DNA of 64,000 nt from Apricaphanius iberus (lineage: Eukaryota; Chordata; Actinopteri; Cyprinodontiformes; Aphaniidae): NCBI GenBank assembly GCA_028564705.1, contig JAPXFQ010000075.1:2542001-2606000 (forward strand), written 5' to 3'. The translations under genes and the position numbers were made by a program. Position 1 is the first letter of the stretch. Every line of letters begins with the position of its first letter. This document shows, piece after piece, positions 10,965-22,933 of the stretch. Under the pieces are notes generated by a model, which saw only the letters and a program-made list of their open reading frames with translations, had not been told where the DNA came from and did no database searches.

Positions 10965-13487
10965 ATAACAGTAGTACATGGACATTTGAGACATAAAGAT
11001 ATATAAAAGAGCTAATAGTGACATTTATTTGCTGGGTTAGAGAACAGTTAGAAAAAGCCAGACTCAATGACAGCTGAAAGCAAGCGCCACCGGCTCTGAA
11101 GCCCCACCCCTCATGCGCAAGCACAACGTGAAATGAGTATCAGCTGAATGAAGCAGCACTGAAAAAAAAGATTGGCATCAAGAAAAAAGACTGGCATTGA
11201 AAAATAAAGATGAAACTTTGAAAACTTGATTTTAAGTTGTTTTAATGCATATATTTTGAGTTTCATAAAAAAAAAATCACCTACGATATTTATTTCACTT
11301 TCAATACAGAAAATTTCACTACATGTATTTCAGATTCAAGTTACAATTGTATTTTTCCATGCCAAATTTTATTGTAATTGCCAATATTTCTTTTCAGTTT
11401 CATCTTAAGCGTCCTTAAATGTCCTGATCCCACAGCTTGTTGGGTTGTTTTTTTGTGGTGATGTATCATGTGACCAAGGCAAGCCCCTTTTCGCACATAC
11501 AGCTTGATTTGCTGCTAAAAATGTTCCAACATTCCCCGGTGTGAACTCCACATGATCTGTGACAAGGTCGGAACAGTTCTAGTTCTGTCTTATCAACAAG
11601 ATTTGGAACTCTGCTCACCCATGCTTAGAAAATATCGCGATGGAACAATTGACCACACTGCATTCTGAAGCTTTCTTATTTGTTGATTTCTTACAGAAAT
11701 CAACTAATAATTTGTCAGCGGAAAAAAAAATATATTTTTAAATAAGGGGATGAGAGAGATTCCTTCAGATTTTTGGAGGTTTAAATACAGACTTGGTTGA
11801 TGAAGCAAGGAGGTAACAGAATTACATGGAACAATGTAAAAGCTGACCTGCTTCCCTACAACTGACACAGTCTGTTCAGTAATCCTAAGCATTTATCAAT
11901 ATCATATCAGAAAACATGAGAACATTAGACATCCAGGCGTCGTGGATTTTGATATAGGAGCACAGTCTTGTAATCTGTCCGGACGTCCAGTGAAAGGGGG
12001 TCGTCTCCATGGCAACACAGGATGTAGGAATTGAATATCAGTTCATTTGGCCTGACCTAGTATCATACAGTGTCAGATAATCAGATTAATCACGATGTCA
12101 TGAAGAAATAGCACACAGTAACTGTCAGTATGTGAGAAAACACAGAACAGATCGTTCTTAATATAAAGTTTCCCATAACAGTTGCCAAACAAATCTTTTA
12201 CACGCTCTATTGATTACTTTTAGAGGCAATATGAGACATACAGTATGAGTCATTATTTTTGACTGCTGAGTCTATAACTAGTCAGTTCCTACTTACCAGT
12301 TTTTTCTTAATATAAATCCACTTCCTGTCAACTTTCACAGGCCGGTGTCAGGCAGCCAATTAAATACTCCATATCATTTCAAATCAATTATCTCCACCAC
12401 ATGAATGGCCTGCACCGCTGTTGTTAAGTGACTGAGGAAATGGGTTTTTGTTCCCACGCATCAAGCATGAAACCTCTCAGCAGCAATTAAGATCATTATC
12501 CACCCTTGTGTTTTTTTTTGTTTTTGTTTTTTCTTTTAAGCACATTTCAGATACATTCTACTAACTCGCAGTTTAAAGTCTGATTTAATTTACGGCAAGG
12601 GGCACATGTAGATTACTTTAGCCATCAGAAAAACACCACGTGAGCAAAATTGTGTACCAGTCGTCAACTGTTAATTATTTAATCTCGAAAGCACCCAATA
12701 GCAGGTGTAATTGACTCAGCGGTGGAAGCAAGAAACAAAGCTATTGTTGAAGAGTCTTGAGGCATTGTTTGCAGAATGGCGTCCTCAGGAGAACTTTTGT
12801 GTAGCCACACAATATAATTTTAATTTGTCTGGCAAATTGCATTGCAAAAAAAATTGCATTGCTTGGAAAAAAAGAAAAGCGAAACATTTTTTGGTTTTCA
12901 GTGCTGGCTTTATCTGGAAAAGTGATCAAGAGTAATAGGGCAATGGTTTATAAACAACACTTTCCTTTATGTGTAATTTTAAAAAATCTAATATAGAAAA
13001 AAGGATAACAACTTATAATGTGTTGTTTACAATGTTGTCACTTAGCCCTGTTTATTACTACAACCTTTTTGTGTTCTGTACTTCATGGGTACAAACCAAA
13101 AAGTCATTTTTTAACATAAAAAAATCTCAGAGAATATACAAAATACTTTCACTGCTTTATAAATCATTGAATAGCTTAGTGCCAAAGTACAGTATATTGA
13201 AGATATGTTGTCACTCAGGTAATGATCCCTAGAATCAGAACTAAATGTGGAGAAACAGCTTTCAGTTTCTGCTGAGGTACACGTCTCAGCCACGGTGTAT
13301 ACAACGTTTTTTTTTATTTTGTGAAACAGGAAGTAAAGAAATGTGTAGCACCTGGGTATTTTTTGTTGCAGTGCCACATACATGTTGTGCAGGATGCATT
13401 AAATTATTCTAATGAAAGAATCACAAATATGAAGAAGGGTAATGCTGGAACTCTATTTATTTTAATCCATGTCACTTGAGAGAGGTA
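10965..13487. other. Non-coding stretch, no gene seen
   Basis: About 2.5 kb without a recognisable exon or complete repeat. The motif CACTGAAAAAAAAG near 11157 resembles a common fish MITE end but has no partner here. Long poly-A and poly-T tracts explain the short reading frames. Confidence 0.35.
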
Positions 13488-14706
13488 CACGTGCTTCTCC
13501 TAAAATTAGTATATCATGAAGTTTATTTATTTCAGTAATTTAATTCAAAAAGTGAAACTAGTATATTAGCTTCATTCATTTCACACAGACTGATATATTT
13601 CAAATGTACATTTATTTTAATTTTGATTATTTTAACTGAAAACTAATGAAAGTCCCAAATGCAGTACCTCACAAAATTATAATATCAATTAATACCAAGG
13701 AAAAAAAGGATTTTTGGAAATGTTGGCCAACGGAAAGGTGTAAACGTGAACGGGATGAGCATGCGCAGCACTCAATATTTTGTTGGTGCTCCTTTGGCCT
13801 GGATTACTACAGCAATGCAGCGTGTCATGGTATCGATCAGTCTGCGGCACTGCTTAGATGTTATGAGAGCTCATGTTGCACTGATAGTGGCCTTCAGCTC
13901 TTCTGAATCATTGGGTCTGGCGTATAGCATCTTCCACTTCCCAATACCACATAGATTTTCTATGAGTTAAGGTCAGAGGAGTTTGCTGGGCAATCAAGAA
14001 CAGGGATGCCATGGTCCTTAAACCAGGTATTGGTAAGTTTGGCAGTTTTTGCAGGTGCCATGTCATGTTGGAAAATTAAATCTGCATCTCCATAAAGGTG
14101 GTCAGCAGCAGGAAGCATGAAGTGCTCTAAAACTTCCTGGTAGACAGCTGCATTGACCTTGGACCTCAGAAAACACAGCGGACCAACACCAGCAGATGAC
14201 ATGGCACCCCACACTATCAGACTATGGAAACTCTACACTGGACCTCAAGCTATGTACATTATGTGCCTCTCCTCTCTTCCTTTAGACTCCAGGGCCTTGA
14301 TCTCTAAAGGAAATGCAAAATTAACTTTTATCAGAGATCATAAATTTGGACCACTCAGGGGCAAGCCCAGGCAAGACGCTTCTGACGCCGTCTCTTGTTC
14401 AAGAGTGGCTTGACACAAGGAATGGAACACCTGAAACCCATGTGGTGGTTCTTGAAGCACCTATTCCAGCTGCAGTCCACTGTGTGAATCTCCCCAGCAT
14501 TTTAAAATGTTTTTTGTTTCACAATCTTCTCCAGCGTGCGGTTATCCACGTTGCTTGTACACTTTTTTGGTACCTCCCTTCGCCTCTTTATTAACGTGCT
14601 TGGACACAGAGTTGTGTAAACAGCCAACATCTTTAGCAGTGACGTTTTGTGTCTTGCCCTCCTTGTGCAAGGTGTCATTGCTCATCCTTTGGACAACTGT
14701 CAAGTC

Positions 14707-15797
14707 TGGGGCTGTATTCGACCAAGGAATTACTTAGTCGACCAAAGACCTGCCCTGCGCAACGACCAGTCGACTAAAAAAAAAAAATAGAGAGAGAAAA
14801 GAGAACCGCACTGTTTTGATTAAACACTTGTTGCTGGACGCTTTTCGTGGAGAAAAACAGCAACGAGAAAACTTCAGAGATACATAAAACTCTAATAATA
14901 ATACAATTCTTTGAAAATTAAATTATTTTTTTTAACTGCAAAGTAAGGAGCTCGGTCCTAGGTAGGTAGAGTGGGTGACAGTCAGTCACAATCACACACT
15001 TGACCGATAAATAAATACAACTGCAAAATATACCAAATAATAATCCTAACAAAAGGCTATTTCAAGTGTAGATTAATGAAAACAAAAGCCTAACACTAAA
15101 AGACAATGTATTGAGTCTGCATAAGAAAGTTGTTAAGGCTACTTACAGATCTGCAGGTGTAGTCCACCTTTTTTTATGTTGTGGCCTGGGGATGCACCTA
15201 TCACATAAATAAAAATCTTTTAACTTTTAGACATTAGACAAAGCAAGCTGTCTGACACATGTATATATCGCGTACCGCTTTAAGGCCATTTTGGTCGTTG
15301 AGGTATGGTAAGCGAGCTCCAGGCCGCATACCTTGCACTCAGCACTCTTTTTTTTGTAAAACGCAGCCAGACAAAAGATCTAGATTTGCTGGACGTTTTG
15401 TTGGCTGTAGTCAAAACAAGTAGTGTTTTAACTGAATCAGAGTAACCCGAACTATATTCCTCCTTACTGAGCACGAAGCATCATGCGTAGCTCAGCCAGC
15501 CACAGGTGCGGTTCCCGTTTTTAGAGAGTTCTAGACGAACTGTGGCGCTGTTACAGAATAGCGTAAATTAAAGCTTTTAAAGTTGGGGATGAAACATGAG
15601 CTAATTATATTTAGAATAAAGTAATATATAACTGCTTATAAATGAATAAATCAATGAAAATATCTTTATTGTAAAAAAAAAAAATGCAACTTCTGGAAAA
15701 ATAATTATGGAACTGGTCGACCAATGAGAATATTGGTCGGCTGAGACGACACTGACCAATTGGTCAACCAAACGACTAAAATTGATAGCCCTACCTA
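14707..15797 (-). mobile_element. hAT element derivative with perfect 8-bp target duplication
   Basis: GTCAAGTC occurs immediately before (14699-14706) and after (15798-15805) this 1091-bp insert. The intact Tc1 relative shows that the site is normally continuous. The ends are imperfect inverted repeats (GGGGCTGTATTCGACC against GTAGGGCTATCAATTTT). Subterminal GTCGACCA-type motifs recur at both ends (near 14735, 14768, 15716 and 15770), as expected for hAT transposase binding sites. Inside is a broken BED zinc finger on the minus strand but no catalytic domain, so this is a deletion derivative. Confidence 0.8.
15280..15474 (-). pseudogene. Frameshifted BED zinc-finger remnant of hAT transposase
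   Basis: One minus-strand frame gives SRSFVWLRFTKK and then runs out of register at an A8 tract (15349-15356 on the plus strand). The neighbouring frame continues as SAECKVCGLELAYHTSTTK. Together these match the BED pattern of VW..F, C-x2-C and a downstream His. The break is a small indel at the A tract. BED fingers bind DNA at the N-terminus of hAT transposases. The rest of the protein is absent from this copy. Confidence 0.55.
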
Positions 15798-15890
15798 GTC
15801 AAGTCAGCTATCTTCCCCATGACTGTGTAGCCTACAGAACTAGACTGAGAGACCATTTAAGGCTTTTTGTAGGCATTTAAAGTAGGACTG

Positions 15891-16285
15891 GGTATCGATT
15901 CAAATTTCATGAATCGATTCAATTCCGATTCTTAAGTGTTAGAATCAATTATCACATTTCGATCTGATTCAATCTGATCCAGTTCGATATTGATATGGGT
16001 CAATGCTATTAAATTTTTTTTTTGAGCTTTTATCTTAATTATATGCCTGTAATTCAATATGTCTTATCACTGGGTAAGTAACAGTTCACCGGGGGAAACT
16101 GTATTTACCATTTTAGACACAAGACTTAAAATGGCCGCCTTGACTTTACCTTCCTATTTTAGTTATAAAAAGGGCAAAATATTCCAGAAAATAAAACCGA
16201 TTTTTGAAACTGTGAATCAATTCAATTTGATTTCTCTAGGATCGATTCAGAATGGATTTTCCGATTTTTTTTTCAACACAGCCCT
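15891..16285. mobile_element. Short hAT-like MITE inside the dead Tc1
   Basis: The ends are TAGGACTGGGTATCGATTC on the left and, as reverse complement on the right, TAGGGCTGTGTTGAAAA. Flanks share TTTAAA (ATTTAAAG and GTTTAAAT), consistent with an eroded 8-bp duplication. Comparison with the intact Tc1 shows that Tc1 sequence resumes directly after it (TAATTAGAGTG corresponds to TGATTAGAGTG). ATCGATTC motifs repeat near both ends. No coding capacity. Confidence 0.6.
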
Positions 16286-16659
16286 AGTTTAAATTAATTA
16301 ACTAATTAGAGTGTGGTACTTCAATAGTGAACAAATTCACATCATTCAAATTTTCTGATACTGAATTTGGGACTTTCCTTAGTTATAATCATCAAAATTA
16401 AAAGAATTAAACATTTGAAACATATCATTATGTGTGTAATGAAAGAAACTAATATACAAGTCTCACTTTCTGAATAGACTTACTGAAATAAATCAACTTT
16501 TTCATGATATTCTAATTTTATGACCGGCACCTTTACACAACAGTCTTGCGAGGTATTAAAAAAAAATGCTATATTGTAGAAATCAACAAATGTAGGCACT
16601 GTCCTTCCTTAACCCCATGTTTAATGGCAATATAGCTAATGAAGTTAAAAAAAGGAATA

Positions 16660-16850
16660 ATTTTGGGCGTCGTGTGGTGTTTAGTGTGGGAGGCCCATAA
16701 GCAGAGGCCTTAGTCCTCGACGTGGCTGTCCCAAATTCTAATCCCGTTCTCTGAATATTTTCCACAGGTCTTCCCCCACGTCTCTCCCCCCTCGCTTTCT
16801 ATATGCTGTCCACTATTGAATAAAGGCCACTAGAGCCAAAAAATCATAAA
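16660..16850 (+). repeat. tRNA-derived SINE ending in AATAAAGGCCA type tail
   Basis: The tail TTGAATAAAGGCCACTAGAG near 16815 and the CTTCCCCCACGTCTCTCCCC body near 16772 match a SINE type I know to be common in teleosts. The head (near 16680-16745) keeps CAGAGGCCTTAGTCCTCGAC and a decayed B box AAATTCTAATCCCG. Confidence 0.65.
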
Positions 16851-18265
16851 AAAATTGATTAAAAAAAATCATTGAACATTTTACCAGTAAACAGTGAGTA
16901 GTAAATTTGACTTGCCTCAGTCACCGCTAATGGTCACCTGCTGCATAATGTTTCACCTTGCTCAGTTTTTTGGTTTTAAATTTACTGTTATTGGCATATG
17001 TCTGCATTTTAAATAGCAAAAAAAGCATTATAATAATATTCACCTCTCACCACTTTTGAAATGTGTCTTTTATCTGTTTTGTTTCCTGTACAGTGAGTAA
17101 GCCGTTTTGCTCATTTATGTTTACGTGCCTACAAAACTGTCTTCAAAATACCTTTCTTGGAGGTCTCAAGGTCAATATTGGAGGGTACTGACAAAAAGTT
17201 ATTGTTGCTTTCTTAAGGGAGAGCTACAGCCTGATAGGAGTCTCTGCGTGAGTAAGTGCACTGCAGTGGGCCACGATGATGCTGCTTGGGTTGGTGTTTG
17301 GCTGTTTGTGTGTCCAGTAGCACCGTTATGTATGCCAGTCAGAGTGATGCTCCCTGTCACTGGTGATAAGTGGTAATTGAATTTTGCCAGGCAGAGCTGA
17401 CAGGGCAGGGCAGACAGGTGTGTGTGTGTGTGTAGGATGAGACTGTGTTGGCAGGATAGGACTTTTAATTGTGTCAAGGGGGCACCAATGAGGTCCGTAC
17501 ATTATAATATTAAACAGACGTTTCATTCTTTGCCTTAGCATTCTCAATATCACTTCCTGTTTGACTCTTTCCATATTTTTATTCACAACTATGACAAGCA
17601 CACGAGCGAGGCATTAATCACTTCAGCTTACTGCTAGTACACTAAAGTATTATTAGAAATGGAACTTGCACTGACTTACAGCCCTCATCTTAACCACGAA
17701 CTTAAGCCTCTTCATCTGAAGCTACTTCTAAAGTAGCATCTTAGCTAACACCACTGTTTTGGCCTGAAAACAATCAACTACCCAGAGCAACTTGGCCTAA
17801 TGTGAAAAAGATTTTGCCTACTTAAGTTTCAGTACAGCTGCCAATGACTCTGTTCCATTGTTTTAAATGTTTATTCACTCTTCTTTTCTAATTTGTTTTA
17901 AATTAACCACATCATAAGGTTTTTAGAGCAAGAACGATCTATTAAATTCAATCATGTTACAGCATTTCAATGTAATGAAGGTGTGAACCTTGTTTTTTTG
18001 AGCCATTTGGGGGTTAACTTGCTTGTAAGGCAAAGCAATTTCATTTATAAAGCACACCTCCAACAAGGTAATTCAAGGTGCCTTACATGATTCTGTTTGT
18101 TTCGGTAAAGAAACAAACAGGACATACGATAAAAGCATGAAAAAGAAAAACAGCATTTAGGAATAAATCACGAAAAACATAAACACACAAACAGCAAAAA
18201 GAGTACAACATTAACCAAAGTAAAAAAGCAGCATATAAGCATTAAACGTATAAACAACAATTAAG

Positions 18266-18270
<5 letters not shown>
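16851..18270. other. Non-coding stretch with a short TG repeat
   Basis: A (TG) run lies at about 17419-17434. Part of a fish repeat with AATTCAAGGTGCCTTACATG lies near 18071; a similar piece is near 34102. No exon recognised. Confidence 0.4.

Positions 18271-18336
<66 letters not shown>
18271..18336. repeat. (TA)n microsatellite, Tc1 target
   Basis: Uninterrupted TA dinucleotides for more than 50 bp, then TATGTATATATA directly before the Tc1 element. The tract resumes as TATATATATGTG after 19947, so the transposon landed within a TA-rich microsatellite, fitting the TA target of Tc1/mariner elements. Confidence 0.9.
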
Positions 18337-19947
18337 CAGGTGCTGGCCAGTAAATTAGAATATCATCAAAAAGTTGAATTATTTCAGTAATTCCATTCAA
18401 AACGTGAAACTTGTATACTGTATACTTTCCTTCCACACATAGTGATATATTTCAAGTGTTTATTAATTTTCATTTTTATTATTACAACTGACAGCTAATG
18501 AAAACACCAAATTCAGTATCTCAGAAAATTAGAATATTCTGAAAAGGCTCAATATAGAAGACACCTGGTGCCACTCTAATCAGCTGATTAACTCAAAACA
18601 CCTGCAAAGGCCTTTAAAAGGTCCCTCAGTCTTGTTCTGAAGGCTCCACAATCATGGGGAAGACTTCTGACTTAACAGCTGTCCAAAAGACGACCATTGA
18701 CACCTTGTACAAGGAGGGCAAGACACAAAAGGTGATTGCTAAAGAAGCTGGCTGTTCGCAGAGCTCTGTGTCCAAGCACATTAACAGACAGGCGAAGGGA
18801 CGGAAAAAATGTGGTAGAAAAAAGTGTACAAGCTCTAGGGATAACCGCACCCTGCAGAGAATTGTGACGACAAACCCATTCAAAAATGTGGGGGAGATCC
18901 ACAAAGAGTGGACTGCAGCTGGAGTCAGCGCTTCAAGAACCACCACGAAGAGACTCATGAAAGACATGGGATTCAGCTGTCGCATTCCGTGTGTCAAGCC
19001 ACTCTTGAACAAGAAACAGCGTAAGAAGCGTCTCGCCTGGGCCAAGGACAAAAAGGACTGGACTGCTGCTGAGTGGTCCAAAGTTATGTTTTCTGATGAA
19101 AGCAATTTTTGCATTTCCTTTGGAAATCAAGGACCCAGAGTCTGGAGGAAGAGCGGAGAAGCACAGAATCCATGTTGCATGAGGTCCAGTGTAAAGTTTC
19201 CACCGTCAGTGATGGTGTGGGGTGCCATGTCATCTGCCGGTGTTGGCCCACTCTGTTTCCTGAGGTCCAAGGTCAATGCAGCCGTCTACCAGGAAGTTTT
19301 AGAGCACTTCATGCTTCCTGCTGCTGACCAACTTTATGGGGATGCAGACTTCACTTTTCAACAGGACTTGGCACCTGCACACAGTGCCAAAACCACCAGT
19401 ACCTGGTTCAAGGACCATGGTATCCCTGTCCTTGATTGGCCAGCAAACTCGCCTGACCTTAACCCCATAGAAAATCTATGGGGTATTGTGAAGCGGAAGA
19501 TGCAATACGCTAGACCCAACAATGCAGAGGAGCTGAAGACGACTATCAGAGCAACCTGGGCTCTCATAACACCTGAGCAGTGCCACAGACTGATCGAGTC
19601 CATGCCACGCCGCATTACTGCAGTGATGGAGGCAAAAGGAGCCCCGACTAAGTATTGAGTGCTATACATGCACATTCTTTTCATTTTCATTCTTTTCAGT
19701 TGGCCAACATTTAAAAAAAAACAAATTTTTTTCATTGGCCTTTAAAATATTCTAATTTTTTGAGATACCAAATTTGGAGTTTTCATTAGTTGTCACTTAT
19801 AAATATCAAAATTAAAATAAATAAACATTGGAAATACATTGGTCTGTGTGCATTGCATGAATATAATGTACAAGTTTCACATTTTAAATGGATTTACTGA
19901 AATAATTCAATTTTTTGATGATATTCTAATTTACTGGCCAGCACCTG
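18337..19947 (+). mobile_element. Complete Tc1-like transposon, 1.6 kb
   Basis: It starts CAGGTGCTGGCCAGTAAATT and ends with the reverse complement, each bordered by a TA. The inverted repeats are about 210 bp (18337-18548 and 19737-19947). They contain an outer and an inner ATTAGAATAT block, the IR/DR arrangement with two transposase sites per end. One open transposase gene lies between them. The arms have diverged at roughly one position in ten by eye, so the copy is not brand new even though its gene is open. Confidence 0.93.
18654..19658 (+). CDS. Tc1/mariner transposase, intact (334 aa)
   Basis: This enzyme excises and reinserts its transposon at TA sites in nuclear DNA. The length is typical for the family. 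Residues about 8-45 and 60-105 form the two helix-turn-helix (paired-like) DNA-binding halves, joined by a basic stretch GRKKCGRKK (residues 49-57) that may act as a nuclear signal or GRPR-like hook. The catalytic triad is complete: D148 in MFSDESNF, D238 in FQQDLAPAH, E273 in DLNPIENLW, giving DD34E spacing. No stop or frameshift breaks the frame. The ATG at 18654 (ATGGGGAAGACT) agrees with the start position of the decayed relative at 13776-15823. Whether the protein is active cannot be read from sequence. Confidence 0.93.
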   Translation: MGKTSDLTAVQKTTIDTLYKEGKTQKVIAKEAGCSQSSVSKHINRQAKGRKKCGRKKCTSSRDNRTLQRIVTTNPFKNVGEIHKEWTAAGVSASRTTTKRLMKDMGFSCRIPCVKPLLNKKQRKKRLAWAKDKKDWTAAEWSKVMFSDESNFCISFGNQGPRVWRKSGEAQNPCCMRSSVKFPPSVMVWGAMSSAGVGPLCFLRSKVNAAVYQEVLEHFMLPAADQLYGDADFTFQQDLAPAHSAKTTSTWFKDHGIPVLDWPANSPDLNPIENLWGIVKRKMQYARPNNAEELKTTIRATWALITPEQCHRLIESMPRRITAVMEAKGAPTKY

Positions 19948-19989
19948 TATATATATGTGCTCAATATCAGCTAGATAATCTAACACCTG

Positions 19990-20303
19990 CTCTTGCTAAG
20001 TACATATTTCTTATTTGAGAATTCTTACACGTGCAGATTACCCTAAACCTCAAAATACTTAATTTTAGTCCAAATCTTTTTAAATTTAGTGAAATAATCT
20101 GCTAATAAAATACGGCAAATTGAACTTGGTAAGAATTCTTAAGATAAAACATATGTACTCAAAATAAGATTAATATTCTCAAATCATCTGCTCTTGCTTA
20201 TTAGTATATAAATCTCAAATTAAGATCAAAAACACTTTTAAGTTGGAAACTAGATTTTTTGACTATTTTACTGTAGAGGGACAGTTTTTGCAGTGTGATA
20301 TCT
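19990..20303. mobile_element. MITE remnant with CTGCAAAAA-type end
   Basis: The right end TTTTTGCAGTGTG near 20285 and internal alternation of TTCTTA, AAATAAGAT and TCTCAAAT blocks resemble an abundant fish MITE. The left end is degraded, and no clear target duplication was found. Confidence 0.4.
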
Positions 20304-21842
20304 GCTTTTTAAAAATGTTTCTTACTTTTCCATATCGTTCCCTCAGGTTATCTTTAATATAAAAACTGAGTTTAATCTAAAACATGTAAGTGTGACAAGA
20401 AAACCAAAAACATATGACAATGTTAAAATTTAGACCTCCAGAACTACACAATAGTTTCTTCCCTCTGTTGTGGTCCTTTGAGTCTAACTGAGCACTGATA
20501 TTGTTACAATTTTGAGACCAAAACCAATGGTTTAAGTCTGATCTGCTTTGTGCTGGAGAAAAGTCTAAGGAGCAAAAAAGGCAAATTGTTGATTATGGAG
20601 CCCGGCAGGGGTCACGTGCAGAAATAATTTTGAGGAGTAAGAATCTGTACAACCATTTTATTTAACCGTGCGCACGGAGTCAAAATCCATACCCTTCGTT
20701 TTTTATTCCACGTATGACAGTGTAGGGGGTCCTATTGGGGGTGGTGTAACTAGTCTTTTTGTTGTTTTCCTGGATTCTGTATTTCAGACATTACGCAGGC
20801 CTGCCAGTGACTAGAAAAATTTAAGTCAGCTTTCCTAAAATGTTTAATCAGTTAATTCATTACCTAAGAAGGGGGGTTAACCTTTTTGAATATAAGGGTT
20901 TGGTTGGTTTTATCCCAAATAAAGAGCTCTAAATGTTGATCCCTAAATCACTGCTGACTTTTGATATTTAAATAAGTTAAAAAACAATATGGTGCTGTGG
21001 TACTTTTTGCAGATGAGTTTGTGGAGCCAGTTTTTTGGAGGAATGACCCCAGAATGACCCTTTCACACAACGCAGCAAGAAGGTCGAATCCAGGGCTGGT
21101 TGGCGCTTATTGAAAATGTCATTGAATATTTATGTGATAGACGAAGTGAGAAAACGCACTAACTGCCACGGCCTCCTTTAGCTTGCCCAAGTTAAGCAAG
21201 TTTTAAAAATGTGATGTTAATCTTCAATTTGAATTCTAAGTGCCACATAAGGGCGAATATATCTGAAAACATATAAAGCTATATCACACAGGGGCGTTGC
21301 AATGTACCCAGGATGAGCAAATGACAGAAGAAATGAAGGTAAGCAGGATCAATTCTATAAGTCAAAATAAGCATGTTCTGGTGTATTTGGACGACATTTC
21401 TATCTCTTTCTGTTTGTTCATTGTGACCAATGTTCTGTAGAAACAAGGATTTAATCACTGTTGAATGACTTGATCGTTGAAAGGTACCAAGCAATAAAAC
21501 TGTCAGAATGTAGAACGGATCAAATATGTACTGTAAGTGCCCTGAATTAGTGTTCAGCACAAGCTGTTCCCTCGCTGCTTGTTTAAAGGAGGTTTTTGCA
21601 TTGTTTGATTTTGCAGTGAATAGGATTTGCACAGGACATTTGGAGATAATTTACTGCACATACTGAGTGATGAGTCACGCAAGGCTTTTTTGTCCTCTGC
21701 TTGTATTCTCTCTGAGTGTCGAGTACAAGAACCTCTGCCTGCCTTCCTTCCTTAGCAAAGTGGGTCCATGATGTATCGTTCTAATCTGCACAGCGCGCAC
21801 TGCTCTGGGTTCTCATTGATGAAGCTTGCTTACGCACAAACC
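20304..21842. other. Non-coding stretch, no gene seen
   Basis: A short SINE-like fragment GCAGCAAGAAGGTCGAATCC lies near 21071. Nothing else recognised. The 117-codon minus-strand frame at 21279-21632 shows no domain or conserved-looking composition. Confidence 0.35.
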
Positions 21843-22933
21843 GGGGTCTGAAAACTATGTAAGGAATTTTATACGCAACGTTTGGGATTTATAGAAAGAA
21901 AAAAAACATGCCAGAAAAATGTGTGCAACTTTAAGCACACTAAGGATTTTGCTTACGCACTTTTTTGACATCGCAGCAGGATGGGTAACAAAACGGTGAA
22001 TTTAAGCCACATTTTCAGACTTGTAGCATTGCACACACAAACGAACACAACCATCACACAAACCTCTCCCCCGTCCTGTCTACAGGAACTGAGAATAAAA
22101 ATGAGAATTTGAATTAAAAACGTGTTGCATTTAAGAAATTATGCTAAATGGATGCGCTGGAAGTCATTGAAGATTCTTTTTTTAATGTCAGGCAACCTGC
22201 TGCAGCATTGCCGTGTCACCTGCAGCTCTTCCGTTTATTTTTATGACACCAAATCAATATTTTGCATGGATTATACTTTTTAAAAGTAGTTTTGAAGCGC
22301 ACCTTTTCGTCACGCTTTAAATATTTCGGAGTGCTTAAATTTATTATGTTCTATTGTGATTACGTTTTATTTGTTTTAATTTGCTTTGATTCCTGTCTTA
22401 CTGTCGCTACCAGAGATAATCATAGCCTATAACTGAAACTTTGTATGTAATGTTCTTATTTGCTTCATCTCTTGTGCTGCTGCTTTTATTTTTTTTACTC
22501 TTGTCTTCTAACACATTTTTTTGTAATTATATTTTTATGAGAAGCCTTTGGCTGAGTAAAGCTCTACATAGATAAACATTGATTCTCTGCCTCCGCATGC
22601 CTGCAGCTGTGTCTTTCTTCGCCTCTCTGTTTCCATGGTTACCTGTGAAACGCCCCATATTAACCGTCTTAAGTCGATGCCGAATATTCACTAGACACAG
22701 TGCATTGACCGTTTATGGCAGAAAGTGGGTGGGTAGGAGGCGGAATCTGATCCAAAGACAGCTGAGCACATTTCTACGAATAGCCTGATTTATAAAGTGG
22801 AGATTGGGTGCAGCTGTGCGTACTCCAAGTTTGATAGATAAGAAACTTACTAGACGTAAGTAAAAAAAAAAAGTTGCTGAGCTTAAGTAGGATTTTAGTG
22901 AGGATTATACGCAAAGTTTTATAAAGAGACCCC
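21843..22933. mobile_element. Non-autonomous DNA transposon (GGGGTCT ends), about 1.1 kb
   Basis: The left end GGGGTCTGAAAACTATG and the reverse complement of the right end GGGGTCTCTTTATAAAAC are inverted. Next to them, TTATACGCAACGTTTGGGATT on the left (truncated to TTATACGCAACGTT here) is mirrored by GATTATACGCAAAGTTTTAT on the right in the same orientation as the family's subterminal repeats. The GGGGTCTCATTTATAAA-type terminus suggests a PIF/Harbinger derivative, from memory. No transposase is recognisable. Confidence 0.5.

Larger units (their letters stand above)
13776..15823 (-). pseudogene. Tc1 transposase pseudogene, interrupted near its N-terminus
   Basis: It is homologous to the intact transposase at 18654-19658. 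The ATG region lies at about 15815-15823 and the C-terminal end near 13776. The best preserved stretch (13960-14214) still shows VWGAMSSAGVGPLCFLRSK, a FQHDMAPAK region in place of FQQDLAPAH, and DLNS in place of DLNP followed by divergence. The catalytic motifs are therefore damaged and the frame is broken. A hAT-like element (14707-15797) splits the coding region within the first codons. Confidence 0.8.
13488..16533 (-). mobile_element. Dead Tc1 copy carrying two nested hAT-like insertions
   Basis: The terminal regions (13488-13670 and about 16330-16533) are the same family as those of the intact Tc1 at 18337-19947, including the repeated TTTCAGTAATT and GAAACTAGTAT blocks and the inner copies TACTGAATTTGGGAC. 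TA dinucleotides flank the ends (13486-13487, 16534-16535). The transposase remnant reads on the minus strand. Without the insertions at 14707-15797 and about 15891-16285 the element would be close to the 1.6 kb of the intact copy. Confidence 0.8.

Noticed and set aside
18626..19114. 162-codon minus-strand frame opposite the Tc1 transposase
   Set aside because: Shadow of the intact plus-strand gene.
21279..21632. 117-codon minus-strand frame
   Set aside because: No recognisable domain, no splice context, ordinary composition for chance frames in AT-rich DNA.
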